Shown in pieces: positions 18,891-28,262 of a stretch of DNA of 64,000 nt. The translations under genes were made by a program, and so were the position numbers. The DNA comes from Alphaproteobacteria bacterium. Lineage in GTDB: Bacteria; Pseudomonadota; Alphaproteobacteria; Rhizobiales; Rhizobiaceae. Numbering within the stretch: position 1 is the stretch's first letter; each line of letters opens with the position of its first letter. Location: NCBI GenBank assembly GCA_024742485.1, contig JANSYK010000001.1:620001-684000 (forward strand), in the 5' to 3' direction. Below the pieces are notes generated by a model. The model saw only the letters and a list, made by a program, of their open reading frames with translations, was not told the origin of the DNA and searched no databases.

Positions 18891-20430
18891 GGCCTCGATG
18901 TTGCCCAGTGAGGAAGTCGAAACGACCGGCGCCCACATCCTGGTTGTCGACGACAACAGCCTCAATCGCAAGAAAATGCGAATGGCCGTTGAAACACTTG
19001 GCCATGCGGTGGAAACGGCAGACAATGGAGCCACGGCACTTGAGATGCTCAATGCCGCCAGCTTCGATGCCGTCCTGCTGGACATCATCATGCCTGAAAT
19101 CGACGGCTTCGATGTTCTGCAGGCCTTGAAGGATGATGAGATATTGCGCGATATCCCCGTCATCGTAATTTCGGCCCTTGATGACGAGACGGAAAGTGTC
19201 GTCAAGGCCATCGAACTTGGCGCGGAGGATTTCCTCCCGAAGAATTTTGATCCCGTCCTTCTAAGGGCGCGCTTGGGGGCATCTCTGGCGAAGAAAAAGT
19301 TCCGTGACCAGGAACGGGAGTATTTCAGCCGGATCGAACGCCTGACGGAGGCAGCCGAGGTACTGGAGGGCGGTCGGTTCGCGCCGGAGGATCTTGGTCT
19401 CGACGATCTGGCCGCCCATGACGATCCGCTCGGGCGTCTTGCCGGGGTCTTTCGCGGCATGGCCGTCGAGATATATGAGCGTGAACTCAAGCTTCGCCGG
19501 GCAGTTCAGACCCTGCAGGGCAGTTTCCTTGTGCTGGCGGTCGGCCTGGTGTGGGGATTGACGCCCGCCCTCTCCCGCATGGCCTCGGGTTTGGGGTCCA
19601 ATCCCCTTGGACTGGCCGTCTGGGTCAATGCCATTGCCGCCCTGTTCTGCCTCTCGATCGCGATATATCGCGGCAAGTTTCCACGCCTGACCGGGCGGGA
19701 GTTCATGTTCTTCTTTGGCTGGGCAATCCTGGCCGGTATCCTGCAACGCATGACCACGTTCATCGTTACCGAGCATGTCGAGGCGGCAATGCTGTCCCTG
19801 ATCGTGACCCTCCAGGGCTTCATGGTGTTCGGTTTCGCCGCCATCACCAAGATCGAGCGCGCCACGCCGCGGCGGCTGATCGGTCTCCTCGTCGGGCTTT
19901 TCGGGGTATCGATCGTGCTGCTGACCCGCTTCAACACGGGCGGTGGCGGTGGCAGTGGAAATGCCTGGCTTTTCTTTGCCATGCTCCTGCCATTGCTGTT
20001 TGCCTTCGAGGCTCTTGTGCTTGCCGGCAAGCGTCCCGAACATGTCGACACATTCGCATCCGTGGGCATCATGATGGCCCTGTCGGCCATGATGCTCGCG
20101 CCCCTCGCCTACGTGACCGGCGACCTGATGCCACTTCGCCTGGAGTTTGGCCGTCTTGAATTCCTGGTTATCCTGATGGGAATTGTCGGAGCGGCATCGC
20201 TGCTCCTTTCGTTCCACCTGATCGCAACCGCCGGGGCCGTCTTTTACAGTCAGACGGCCTATGCCATGACAATTGCCGGTGTGGTCTGGGGAATGCTGCT
20301 GCTCAATGAGGAGCTGTCAGTCGTCGCCTGGGTGGCTTTCGCCGTCATAGCGGTCGGGATGTACCTCGTGGAGCCGAAAAGCGGTGATCGCGAAGTGGTG
20401 ATACAGCGCTCGTTCCGGGACAATGGCTGA
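18883..20430 (+). CDS. Receiver domain fused to a ten-helix EamA/DMT-superfamily permease
   Basis: A 515-residue chimera. Residues about 18-135 are a complete CheY-like receiver: ILVVDDNS acidic pocket, phospho-acceptor Asp67 in LLDIIMPEIDG, and the conserved lysine in LPKNFDP. A charged, largely helical linker follows (about 136-205, rich in E, R, L and A). From about 207 to 500 there are ten hydrophobic segments in two five-helix halves, as in EamA drug/metabolite transporters. It has no DNA-binding or enzymatic output domain. The start codon overlaps the HPt gene by 8 nt, so it is made with the relay. The natural reading is a permease gated by phosphorylation. Transported compound and direction are unknown. 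Frame and codon use are continuous across the junction, so this is not a sequencing fusion as far as can be seen. Confidence 0.9.
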   Translation: MFEASMLPSEEVETTGAHILVVDDNSLNRKKMRMAVETLGHAVETADNGATALEMLNAASFDAVLLDIIMPEIDGFDVLQALKDDEILRDIPVIVISALDDETESVVKAIELGAEDFLPKNFDPVLLRARLGASLAKKKFRDQEREYFSRIERLTEAAEVLEGGRFAPEDLGLDDLAAHDDPLGRLAGVFRGMAVEIYERELKLRRAVQTLQGSFLVLAVGLVWGLTPALSRMASGLGSNPLGLAVWVNAIAALFCLSIAIYRGKFPRLTGREFMFFFGWAILAGILQRMTTFIVTEHVEAAMLSLIVTLQGFMVFGFAAITKIERATPRRLIGLLVGLFGVSIVLLTRFNTGGGGGSGNAWLFFAMLLPLLFAFEALVLAGKRPEHVDTFASVGIMMALSAMMLAPLAYVTGDLMPLRLEFGRLEFLVILMGIVGAASLLLSFHLIATAGAVFYSQTAYAMTIAGVVWGMLLLNEELSVVAWVAFAVIAVGMYLVEPKSGDREVVIQRSFRDNG

Positions 20431-20453
20431 CCCTGGTCTGTGGAGACATACCC

Positions 20454-22700
20454 CTAGGCCGCGGTTCGTCCCGGCCTGTTGGGTGGATTGGCAGCGCCAG
20501 GGCTCATCATCAGCAGATTATCAAATCCTTCGGCATAGAAGTCGGTCAGATAATCGGTTATCAGCTTTTCCTCCGGCTGCACGACAGAGAAGATCATCTC
20601 CACATTGTGCTCGCCAAGCAATTGTTTGACACCTTCGGAAGTGGCCGGTCCGCATTCGATCACCACGATATCATAGACATCGGCGATCGCATCCAGCACC
20701 CGCGGCAAGTCGGATGAATGATCCATTGCCTTGATCGGATCGGTTGTTCCCTGCGGCAGAATATGGGCGTTGGACAGCCTGTCAGCATGCAGGGCCTCTG
20801 GCGTGGTGCATTCGCCGGCCAGCACGTTCGTTATGCCAGGAAGGTCGGACTGCGGCGCCATCATGCGGCTCGGGCAGGCCGAACCAGTCATGTCGACCAG
20901 CAAGGTCTGTTGCCCCTCATTGGCAAGCATGCGTGCCAACATCACGGAAACCGTCGACCCCTTGTCGCCTTCCGGCGAAACAACGACGGCGATGGGCGTT
21001 TGCTTGGCGATCAGGTGACCCGCAACCGCGCTGACACTGTATTCCGCATCGGGCTCGACAATCAGCGCATCCGTTGGAAATTCGGAAACCGGCGCTGTGT
21101 AGAGTGAGGAATCATTGGCGCTCTCATAGCGGTTGTGATGCATCTCAACCATCTCTGCCGAAGGTCTCTCCTCCGGCGCGTCAGGGAGGATCTCCCGATC
21201 GAATTCGGCCTGTTCTGCAATCGGATCCGGCGCCTGGCTCTCGGCAGCAATGAATTCAGGCTCAAAATCCCTGTCCTCTGCAACAGGCCCCGGTCTGGCG
21301 ACCGGACGAAGCCCCTGCCCCGCGAACAGTTCACGCAGCATGATGACAATGGACGACAGCAGAAAAGTCGCCAGCGCTGCAATGATCGTGATGGGGATCG
21401 GTTTCGGGAAATAGGCCTTGGCAGGAACAATGGCGCCGGCAATCACCCGAGCATCGGCCGGAAGATTGCCTCGATCCGATCGGGATGCCGCTTCCCGGTA
21501 GCGGCTGAGATAGGCCTCAAGCAGATCACGCTGCGCGGTGGCTTCGCGTTCAAGTGCCCGCAGCTCCACTTCCTCGCCGCCGGCTCGGGCTGAATCGGCT
21601 TTCAATGCGTTGAGCTGGGCAACCAGTTCCTCCTCGCGCAGGCGCGCCAGTTCGGCTTGATTTTCCAGACCGCGCAGGATCTTCCCGGCCTCGGCCTTGA
21701 TTTGCGCATTGATGTCACGCAACTGCGACCGCAACCCCTTGATCCGTGGATGTCCGTCGAGCAGCGTTACCGACAGGTCAGCGATATTGGACTGAATGTC
21801 AGCTTGCCGGTCGCGAAGCCGGTCGATCACATCCGAATCGACAAAATTGGAAAGAGCCTCGGATGTTTCACCTCGTTCAACAGCCTGTTTGACCACCACG
21901 GCTCTTGCCTGGGCATCAGCTTTCTCGGCACGAACGCGGCCAAGTTCGGTTGAAATGTCGGAGAGCTGCCGGCTGGCAAGGCTCGCATTGTCATCAACCA
22001 TCAGCAGACCGAATTCCGCGCGATAGTCAGCGACCTTTTCCTCCGCAAGCCGCACACGATCCCGCAACTCGGCGATCTCCGGCTCCAGCCAGGCTGTTGC
22101 ATCGACATTGGAAACGAGCTTGGCGCCACTTTGCATGGCCAGGTAGGTTTGCGCCATCGTATTGGCGACGTCGGCTGCCAATTGCTTGTCCGTGGACCAG
22201 AATTCGATCACGATCACGCGCGAATTGGACACCTGATAGACCGTCAGATGTTCACGGAAAGTATCGATCAGCCGCTCCTCCGGCGGCGAGGTATAGGGAT
22301 CCTGGGAAAGGCCGACTGCTGCCATGATGCTTGTCAGCATGGATGGGTGCGCGGCTGCACTGAATTCGGGCTGATCGGCCAGATCGAGTTTGGCGGCCAC
22401 CGCGGCAATCAGATCCGTGGAATTGATGATTTCGACCTGGCTTGCGACACCGCGCTCATCGAGAAACTGCGCCTGCCCGGTTTCACGGGGTGTCGATTCT
22501 GAAAAGACCGGCTCGCGGTTTTCGATCAGTATCCGTGTTTCACCCAGAAAACGCGGCGAAATGAAACTCGAGACGACAAACGCAGCGGCTGCAACGATCA
22601 ACACGAGGGACAGGACTGCAATACGCCTTTCCCAGACCGCTGCGAACAAGCGCGCGATATCAATATCTACATCCTGGCCACTCGATTCCCGGCGGGACAT
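20454..22700 (-). CDS. Exopolysaccharide transport protein, ExoP/Wzc/GumC-like
   Basis: A 748-residue inner-membrane polysaccharide co-polymerase. An N-terminal Wzz domain starts with the helix around residues 27-48, a long periplasmic coiled coil (about 190-400) follows, then a second helix near 440 and a cytoplasmic kinase-like domain. That domain is unusual: its P-loop reads SPEGDKGSTVS rather than the GEGKST form, the Walker A-prime segment is LLVDMTGS, and no tyrosine cluster ends the protein. It may therefore lack tyrosine autokinase activity. It controls export and chain length together with the Wza-like lipoprotein encoded divergently and the downstream polysaccharide genes. Confidence 0.87.
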   Translation of the reverse strand: MSRRESSGQDVDIDIARLFAAVWERRIAVLSLVLIVAAAAFVVSSFISPRFLGETRILIENREPVFSESTPRETGQAQFLDERGVASQVEIINSTDLIAAVAAKLDLADQPEFSAAAHPSMLTSIMAAVGLSQDPYTSPPEERLIDTFREHLTVYQVSNSRVIVIEFWSTDKQLAADVANTMAQTYLAMQSGAKLVSNVDATAWLEPEIAELRDRVRLAEEKVADYRAEFGLLMVDDNASLASRQLSDISTELGRVRAEKADAQARAVVVKQAVERGETSEALSNFVDSDVIDRLRDRQADIQSNIADLSVTLLDGHPRIKGLRSQLRDINAQIKAEAGKILRGLENQAELARLREEELVAQLNALKADSARAGGEEVELRALEREATAQRDLLEAYLSRYREAASRSDRGNLPADARVIAGAIVPAKAYFPKPIPITIIAALATFLLSSIVIMLRELFAGQGLRPVARPGPVAEDRDFEPEFIAAESQAPDPIAEQAEFDREILPDAPEERPSAEMVEMHHNRYESANDSSLYTAPVSEFPTDALIVEPDAEYSVSAVAGHLIAKQTPIAVVVSPEGDKGSTVSVMLARMLANEGQQTLLVDMTGSACPSRMMAPQSDLPGITNVLAGECTTPEALHADRLSNAHILPQGTTDPIKAMDHSSDLPRVLDAIADVYDIVVIECGPATSEGVKQLLGEHNVEMIFSVVQPEEKLITDYLTDFYAEGFDNLLMMSPGAANPPNRPGRTAA

Positions 22701-23176
22701 GGCATATCACTCCAAACGACAATTGCCCGAAAGGTAAAGCCACATGGTAACGTAAGGGTTAAGCCGGTCTTTACCGATCATTTACATCTCGCCACCCGCC
22801 AAACACGGTTTCCGCCGCGCAGGCTGCGTGGTGAAGATTGACAAAAGCAGGCGGTTACCAGCTGGGCAGTCAATCGACCGGCATCCATTTCACTGGGCCG
22901 CTGTGTGGCCAATCTGCGGCATTCCCTCATCGCGTTCGGGACGCAACACCTTTGCCTGCCGGGAAATGCCGGCCTTCAAGGCGGTCACTGCTCCATCCTG
23001 ACAAAGCGCGCAAGAGATCCCAGCCTTCGTATTGCGTTCGAGTTTGCCGAATGTGCCGCGCAGCGATGGCCAGAGCATGTGATGATGGAAAATTGCACGC
23101 ACTTTACCGCCCATTAACCTTAACCGGAGGATAAAGACGAACGATTTTTCGTTTAATGCTTTCAGAGTGTGCAACC
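22701..23176. other. Divergent intergenic region between exopolysaccharide genes
   Basis: About 476 bp between the ExoP-like gene and the Wza-like gene, with no supportable coding sequence. The end nearest the Wza-like gene contains CATTAACCTTAACCGGAGG around 23114-23132, a direct TTAACC repeat that could be a regulator site, and the other end has TAACGTAAGGGTTAAG near 22747. Both divergent promoters must lie here. Confidence 0.4.
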
Positions 23177-23752
23177 ATGGCGATAGGAAAAGTAAACAAG
23201 ACCATTGTTCTGGTTCTGGCCAGTGCCGCGGTTCTGCTGGCTGGATGTTCCGGCTACCGACCGGCGCCTGAAGCGTTTCATCGCGCCGTGATCGAGCCCT
23301 ACCGTCTCGATTCCGGTGACAGCTTGCGCATTACCGTCTTCGAGCAGGCTGATCTGACAAACACCTATGCCATCGATCAGGCCGGATACGTGGCCTTCCC
23401 GCTCATCGGTTCGGTCAGCGCCAGGGGCCGCACCGTCCAGGAACTGGAAAACCAGATCGCCGTGAAACTACGCAAGGGCTATTTGCGCGATCCCGACGTC
23501 TCCATACAGGTCGACCAGCACCGCTCCTTTTTCATCATGGGTGAAGTCAATTCGGCCGGACAGTATTCCTATGTCCCCGGAATGAATGCCCAGAACGCCA
23601 TTGCCATTGCCGGCGGCTACACCGCACGCGCGAACCAGGCGAATGTCGACATTACCCGCAAAGTCAACGGCGAAGTCATGACCGGACGGGTGACGATCTC
23701 AGATCCCATCTTGGCCGGTGACACCATTTATGTCCGCGAACGCCTGTTTTAA
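23177..23752 (+). CDS. Polysaccharide export lipoprotein, Wza/OMA family
   Basis: A 191-residue outer-membrane polysaccharide export protein. ATG 23177 begins a lipoprotein signal peptide with lipobox LLAGC near residue 22. The mature part has the poly_export domain (YRLDSGDSLRITVFEQADL), then a SLBB domain with FIMGEVNSAGQYSYVPGM. It is shorter than E. coli Wza and has a single SLBB unit, as the ExoF-like rhizobial proteins often do. It probably works with the ExoP-like protein encoded divergently. A glycosyltransferase gene follows 20 nt downstream. Confidence 0.9.
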   Translation: MAIGKVNKTIVLVLASAAVLLAGCSGYRPAPEAFHRAVIEPYRLDSGDSLRITVFEQADLTNTYAIDQAGYVAFPLIGSVSARGRTVQELENQIAVKLRKGYLRDPDVSIQVDQHRSFFIMGEVNSAGQYSYVPGMNAQNAIAIAGGYTARANQANVDITRKVNGEVMTGRVTISDPILAGDTIYVRERLF

Positions 23753-23772
23753 CCGCAAGGACCGCATTTGCG

Positions 23773-24915
23773 ATGTCGACAGACAGACCACTGCGCATAT
23801 TGCACTGCTTTCGCTCGCCCGTGGGTGGTATCTTCCGCCATGTGCGTGACCTTGCCGAGCAACATCATCGCGCCGGACACAAGGTCGGCATCCTGTGCGA
23901 CAGCACCACCGGCGGCTCCTATGAGGATGCGCTGTTCGACACGATCACACCGTTTCTGGATCTCGGACTCACCCGAACGCCAATCCGTCGTGCCATCGGC
24001 CCGGCAGACATTGCGACAATTGTTCGATGTTCAGGAGAAATCAAGAGTTTGCAACCGGATATCATTCACGGGCATGGCGCAAAAGGTGGCGCGCTTGCCC
24101 GTGTGATCGGTTCACGATTGCGGGTTTCAGGGTCACGCGTAGCTCGCTTCTATACTCCCCATGGCGGCAGTCTGCATTTCAGCCGCTCAAATCCTGCCGG
24201 GCGTTTCTTTTTTGCACTGGAACGGCTCTTTGAACGGATGACGGACGGCCTCATATTCGTCAGCGAATATGAGGAGAGCCAGTACAATATGAAGGTCGGG
24301 ACACCCCGTCCACCAACGTTTCTTATTTACAACGGTCTTGGTGACACGGAATTTGAGCCGGTTCCAAACCAGCCAGACGCCGCTGACTTTCTCTATATCG
24401 GCATGATGCGGCGGCTGAAGGGGCCGGATATCTTCATCGAGGCCTTCATTCGCGCCGAACGCCTTGTCGGCAGGCCGCTTTCGGCAGTGATGATCGGCGA
24501 CGGTGATGAAAAACCCAGCTACGAGCAGACAATCGTGCAAAGCGGATTGCAGAGACGCATCACAATCCATGCCGCAATGCCCGCCCGGGAAGCGTTCGGA
24601 CGCGGAGCTGTGATGGTTGTTCCTTCTCGCGCCGAATCCATGCCTTACATCGTTCTCGAGGCGCTTGCGGCGGGACGTCCGCTGATCGCCTCGCGTGTTG
24701 GCGGCATTCCGGAGATTCTCGGCACCGACAACCCGGCATTGATCGAGCCGGACAATGCCGATGCGCTGGCAACAGCAATGGCGGCAGCGATATCGGATCC
24801 TGAATCGCTCAATTCGGCAATGCCATCCCGTAGCGACCTGAAATCAAGGTTCTCTGCGGCGACCATGGCCGACGCCATGATCAAGACTTATGTCGCCTGC
24901 CTGGATCAATTGTGA
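23773..24915 (+). CDS. Glycosyltransferase family 4
   Basis: A 380-residue GT-B glycosyltransferase acting in the cytoplasm on lipid-linked exopolysaccharide intermediates. The N-terminal half begins RILHCFRSPVGGIFRHVRDLA with the GGI donor-side loop. The C-terminal half has YIGMMRRLKGPDIFIEAF and the PSRAESMPYIVLEALAAGRP segment containing the E-x7-E motif. It is in line with the Wza-like gene upstream and the priming transferase downstream. Sugar specificity cannot be assigned. Confidence 0.9.
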   Translation: MSTDRPLRILHCFRSPVGGIFRHVRDLAEQHHRAGHKVGILCDSTTGGSYEDALFDTITPFLDLGLTRTPIRRAIGPADIATIVRCSGEIKSLQPDIIHGHGAKGGALARVIGSRLRVSGSRVARFYTPHGGSLHFSRSNPAGRFFFALERLFERMTDGLIFVSEYEESQYNMKVGTPRPPTFLIYNGLGDTEFEPVPNQPDAADFLYIGMMRRLKGPDIFIEAFIRAERLVGRPLSAVMIGDGDEKPSYEQTIVQSGLQRRITIHAAMPAREAFGRGAVMVVPSRAESMPYIVLEALAAGRPLIASRVGGIPEILGTDNPALIEPDNADALATAMAAAISDPESLNSAMPSRSDLKSRFSAATMADAMIKTYVACLDQL

Positions 24916-24979
24916 TCCACACAGGAATCCGCGGTAAAAAGACTATTAAGAGCTTTGTGTTATCGCTGTTGCAACCATT

Positions 24980-26557
24980 GTGACAGACAAAGCTGCTGAG
25001 ATGAGTTTACCAGGACGAAAAAGCGACGGTCAGGCCCAACCGGCACCGGATGACGACACGGTCAAGTCCACCGGAGACGCCGCAAAGCCAGCCAAGGATC
25101 AGGCGAAAGTGGGCGATCTGGCCCGGCAGGTCGCGAAACAACTCGGCGTTGACAACTATTCGCCGACGATGATCACCGGCATGGTGCGTTTCTTCGACTT
25201 CGCCGGATTGAGTCTGATCGGCATTGGAATGTTCCTCATTTACGTCATGCCGAGAAGCGGGTTCGGCGCCTATTATGTGGTCACTTCGGTGATCGGTGCG
25301 CTGCTTGCCGTCTTGCTGCTTCAGATCAGTGATACCTATCAGTTGCAATCTCTCCGGTCACCGCTGCGGGTCCTGGCAAAGATGCTGATGACCTGGACTG
25401 TCGCCTTTGCCATCATGGCGGTCATCGCGTTTTTCCTGAAGGTTGGCGCCGATTACTCCCGGTTCTGGTTTGGATCCTGGTTCCTGGGTGGCGCGATTTT
25501 TCTCTTCCTTGGCCGAAATTTTGTCGCCTTTGCCATTCGCCGATGGGCACGCGACGGAACCATGGAACGCCGCGCCGTCATTGTCGGCGGTGGAGCGTCG
25601 GCCGAACAGCTGATCCGCGCGCTTGAGCAGCAGCCGGACAATGATGTGCGTATCTGCGGCATTTTCGACGATCGCGACAACCGCCGGTCCCCACCGATCG
25701 TTGCCGGTTATCCGAAGCTTGGAAACATCTCTCAACTCGTCGAATTCGCTCGGCTGGTCCGTATCGACATGCTGATCATATCCCTGCCCCTGACGGCGGA
25801 AAAACGCGTCATGGACATGCTGAAGAAATTGTGGGTCTTGCCTGTCGATATCCGGCTGGCCGCCCATTCCAGCGAACTCAGGTTTCGTCCGCGCGCCTAT
25901 TCGCGCATTGGTTCAGTCCAGATGCTGGATATATTCGACCGCCCGATCAATGACTGGGACTCGGTGGCAAAACGCGCATTCGACGTGATTTTCAGCCTGC
26001 TTGGAATCCTTGTTTTCTGGCCGGTCATGCTGGCAACAGCGATCGCGATCAAGGCAACATCCAAAGGCCCGGTTTTCTTCATGCAGAAGCGGCATGGCTT
26101 CAACAATGAAGTTATCAACGTCATCAAGTTCCGTTCCATGTATGCCGATCAGTCCGATCCCGCCGCACGCGTGGTGGTAACAAAGGGTGACCCCAGGGTC
26201 ACGCCGGTCGGACGCTTCATACGACGCACCTCGATTGATGAGCTGCCGCAATTCTTCAATGCGCTGCGCGGCGATCTGTCTCTCGTCGGACCCAGACCCC
26301 ACGCCGTCCTGGCGCAAACCGATGACAGGCTCTTCGCGGAGGTCGTAGACGGCTATTTTGCCCGCCACAGGGTCAAACCCGGTGTCACCGGCTGGGCCCA
26401 GATCAATGGTTGGCGCGGCGAAGTCGACGATGATGAAAAGATCAAGCAACGCACCGCGTTCGATCTCTACTACATCGAAAACTGGTCTTTGCTGTTCGAT
26501 TTGAAGATCCTGTTTCTGACGCCCTTCAGGCTCCTGAATTCGGAAAACGCCTATTGA
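24980..26557 (+). CDS. Undecaprenyl-phosphate sugar phosphotransferase (polyprenyl glycosylphosphotransferase)
   Basis: A 525-residue WcaJ/PssY-type priming enzyme that moves a hexose-1-phosphate onto undecaprenyl phosphate, the first step of polysaccharide repeat assembly. It has an acidic N-terminal tail, four helices (about 60-175), a Rossmann-like middle domain (VIVGGGASAEQL) and the C-terminal catalytic domain with KRAFDVIFSLLGIL, KFRSMYAD, RRTSIDELPQFFN and GDLSLVGPRP. The start is a GTG at 24980 or an ATG at 25001; neither has a good ribosome site. Its stop overlaps the TTG start of the polymerase gene. Confidence 0.92.
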   Translation: MTDKAAEMSLPGRKSDGQAQPAPDDDTVKSTGDAAKPAKDQAKVGDLARQVAKQLGVDNYSPTMITGMVRFFDFAGLSLIGIGMFLIYVMPRSGFGAYYVVTSVIGALLAVLLLQISDTYQLQSLRSPLRVLAKMLMTWTVAFAIMAVIAFFLKVGADYSRFWFGSWFLGGAIFLFLGRNFVAFAIRRWARDGTMERRAVIVGGGASAEQLIRALEQQPDNDVRICGIFDDRDNRRSPPIVAGYPKLGNISQLVEFARLVRIDMLIISLPLTAEKRVMDMLKKLWVLPVDIRLAAHSSELRFRPRAYSRIGSVQMLDIFDRPINDWDSVAKRAFDVIFSLLGILVFWPVMLATAIAIKATSKGPVFFMQKRHGFNNEVINVIKFRSMYADQSDPAARVVVTKGDPRVTPVGRFIRRTSIDELPQFFNALRGDLSLVGPRPHAVLAQTDDRLFAEVVDGYFARHRVKPGVTGWAQINGWRGEVDDDEKIKQRTAFDLYYIENWSLLFDLKILFLTPFRLLNSENAY

Positions 26558-27786
26558 AAACCGCGACAGCCACATATGAGCCGCAGATCCGAGTCTTAGG
26601 CCCGGCGATCAGCAGGTTTCTCCTGGGCATCGGAGCGTTTTTGACCGGTTTCGTGATGAATGAACCGGCGCCCTACGAACTCTATCTTGTGGTTCTCATC
26701 GCGATCTGGTTCCTGTTCGGACTCAAAATCTCAGCAACCAGCGCGATCCCGTTGACTTTACTGATTATTTTCAACATTGGCGGCATGCTGTCTCTGACCA
26801 CCATGAATGTGCTGGAGAGCAACGACTACCTTTATGTTGCAGTGTCGCTGTTTCTGGGCCTGTCGACGGTGTTCTTTGCCGCCGTCATCGAAGAAGACGG
26901 TGAGCGTCTGGCCACCATATTCAACGCCTATATTCTTGCGGCATTGATCACCGCCATGTTTGGCATATTGGGCTATTTCGGCGCCATTCCCTCGGCCGAA
27001 TCCTTCACACGCTACGGCCGCGCCATGGGGGTCTTTCAGGACCCGAATGTCTTTGGCCCCTATCTGGTGCTGCCCTGTTGCTATCTGGTCTACCGGATGC
27101 TGACCGGCAAACTCGCCACCATGCCGCTGCGTCTTATCGCGCTGCTGGTCCTGAGCGTGGGTGTGTTTCTGTCTTTCTCGCGCGCGGCATGGGGGCTCTA
27201 TGCTTTCAGCATGGCCATGCTGATCATGCTGTTGCTGCTGCAGGAGCGATCACCGCTGTTTCGCATGCGGATATTTCTGCTCGGGATCGCGGGCTTCACC
27301 GTCATTGCCATTGCACTGTTGATCGCACTGCAATTCGACCAGGTCTCTGAACTGTTCGCAACACGCGCCCAGCTTGTACAGGACTATGACAGTGCCCGGT
27401 TCGGCCGTTTCGCCCGCTACGGGCTCGGCTTTGCCCTCTCAATGGAAAAGCCACTGGGGATCGGCCCCGTTGAGTTTGGCAAGATCTACGGAGAGGACAC
27501 CCATAATATCTGGCTCAAGGCCTTGATGGACTATGGATGGATCGGTTTTGTCGCCTTCCTGACGCTGGTCGTCTGGACGCTGGTCGCCGGATTCAAATGC
27601 CTGCTGCGGGACCGGCCCTGGCGACCCTATTTCATCTGCATCTATACCGTTTTTCTGGGCCATATCCTGATCGGCATGGTCATCGATATTGACCACTGGC
27701 GGCACTTCTACATCCTGCTGGGAGTCATATGGGGCTGTATCGGCCTTGAGCAGCGCTATCAGCGACGCCGATTCTACGCAGCCTGA
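26554..27786 (+). CDS. O-antigen ligase/polymerase-like membrane protein (Wzy-like)
   Basis: A 410-residue protein with about 11 hydrophobic helices. The family pattern is the Wzy_C segment, with a periplasmic loop around GRFARYGLGFALSMEKPLGIGP and the following EDTHNIWLKALMDYG, where the histidine is typical of polymerases and ligases. It starts at TTG 26554, overlapping the TGA of the priming transferase by 4 nt, so the two are translationally coupled. It most likely polymerises the repeat unit of the exopolysaccharide. It is the last intact gene of the cluster before a decayed region. Confidence 0.88.
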   Translation: MKTATATYEPQIRVLGPAISRFLLGIGAFLTGFVMNEPAPYELYLVVLIAIWFLFGLKISATSAIPLTLLIIFNIGGMLSLTTMNVLESNDYLYVAVSLFLGLSTVFFAAVIEEDGERLATIFNAYILAALITAMFGILGYFGAIPSAESFTRYGRAMGVFQDPNVFGPYLVLPCCYLVYRMLTGKLATMPLRLIALLVLSVGVFLSFSRAAWGLYAFSMAMLIMLLLLQERSPLFRMRIFLLGIAGFTVIAIALLIALQFDQVSELFATRAQLVQDYDSARFGRFARYGLGFALSMEKPLGIGPVEFGKIYGEDTHNIWLKALMDYGWIGFVAFLTLVVWTLVAGFKCLLRDRPWRPYFICIYTVFLGHILIGMVIDIDHWRHFYILLGVIWGCIGLEQRYQRRRFYAA

Positions 27787-27878
27787 AGCAATTGCATCCA
27801 GTGCAAACGCCCTAGGCTGTAGTGACGATTTAAACTATGTCCCGGATGCGAATGCACTGAGATATCCGTGCTGTCGGT

Positions 27879-28259
27879 CTACTTTGACCTGGGTCCGCAT
27901 CGACCGCCATTCGCGCGAGATCCAGCGTAATCACTCCGCCATGAACCAACGGAAATCGACCCGCTTGGGAGCATCTCATCAGTCATTTCATAAGGCTGCA
28001 ACCACTTGTCCCAGGCGTCGTGCAGAATACCGCCCCGGATTATCGGCACTGATTTGAGGTCGCTTGGTTTCGAATTTCGAGCTGCAAGTTCAGGAGAGCA
28101 GACCGGAAATTTCTTCGGTTCGAGCAGCAGTTCGGCAGTCCCTTCAGACCAAGGATCTTTCCGAAGGCGTGCACTCAGGTCACTTTGCGACTGATCTGGA
28201 TGGATATCCCGGTCATCAGATTCTACCTGTATGCGAATATCCAGATATTGCTGGGCGGA
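27879..28259 (-). pseudogene. Remnant of a LysR (GcvA-like) regulator, effector-binding domain only
   Basis: The minus strand reads an open segment of 126 codons between in-frame stops (TAG at 28260-28262 and at 27879-27881). It has clear LysR effector-domain features: YLDIRIQVESDDRDIHPD, then the AELLLEPKKFPVCSPEL segment typical of GcvA-like members, then IIRGGILHDAWDKWLQ. There is no start codon context, no helix-turn-helix domain, and the C-terminal 30 residues no longer look like the family, suggesting a further frameshift. The whole 5' half is missing. It lies back to back with a 5'-truncated permease remnant. Confidence 0.7.
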
Positions 28260-28262
28260 CTA

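Noticed and set aside
19261-20217. A 318-codon minus-strand frame over the receiver-permease gene
   Set aside because: It is strongly charged, histidine- and glutamine-rich translation typical of the antisense of hydrophobic membrane codons; no ribosome site.
28185-28262. Possible N-terminal part of the YdcZ-type permease
   Set aside because: This stretch is antisense to a convincing LysR effector-domain remnant and lacks the YdcZ N-terminal helix pattern.
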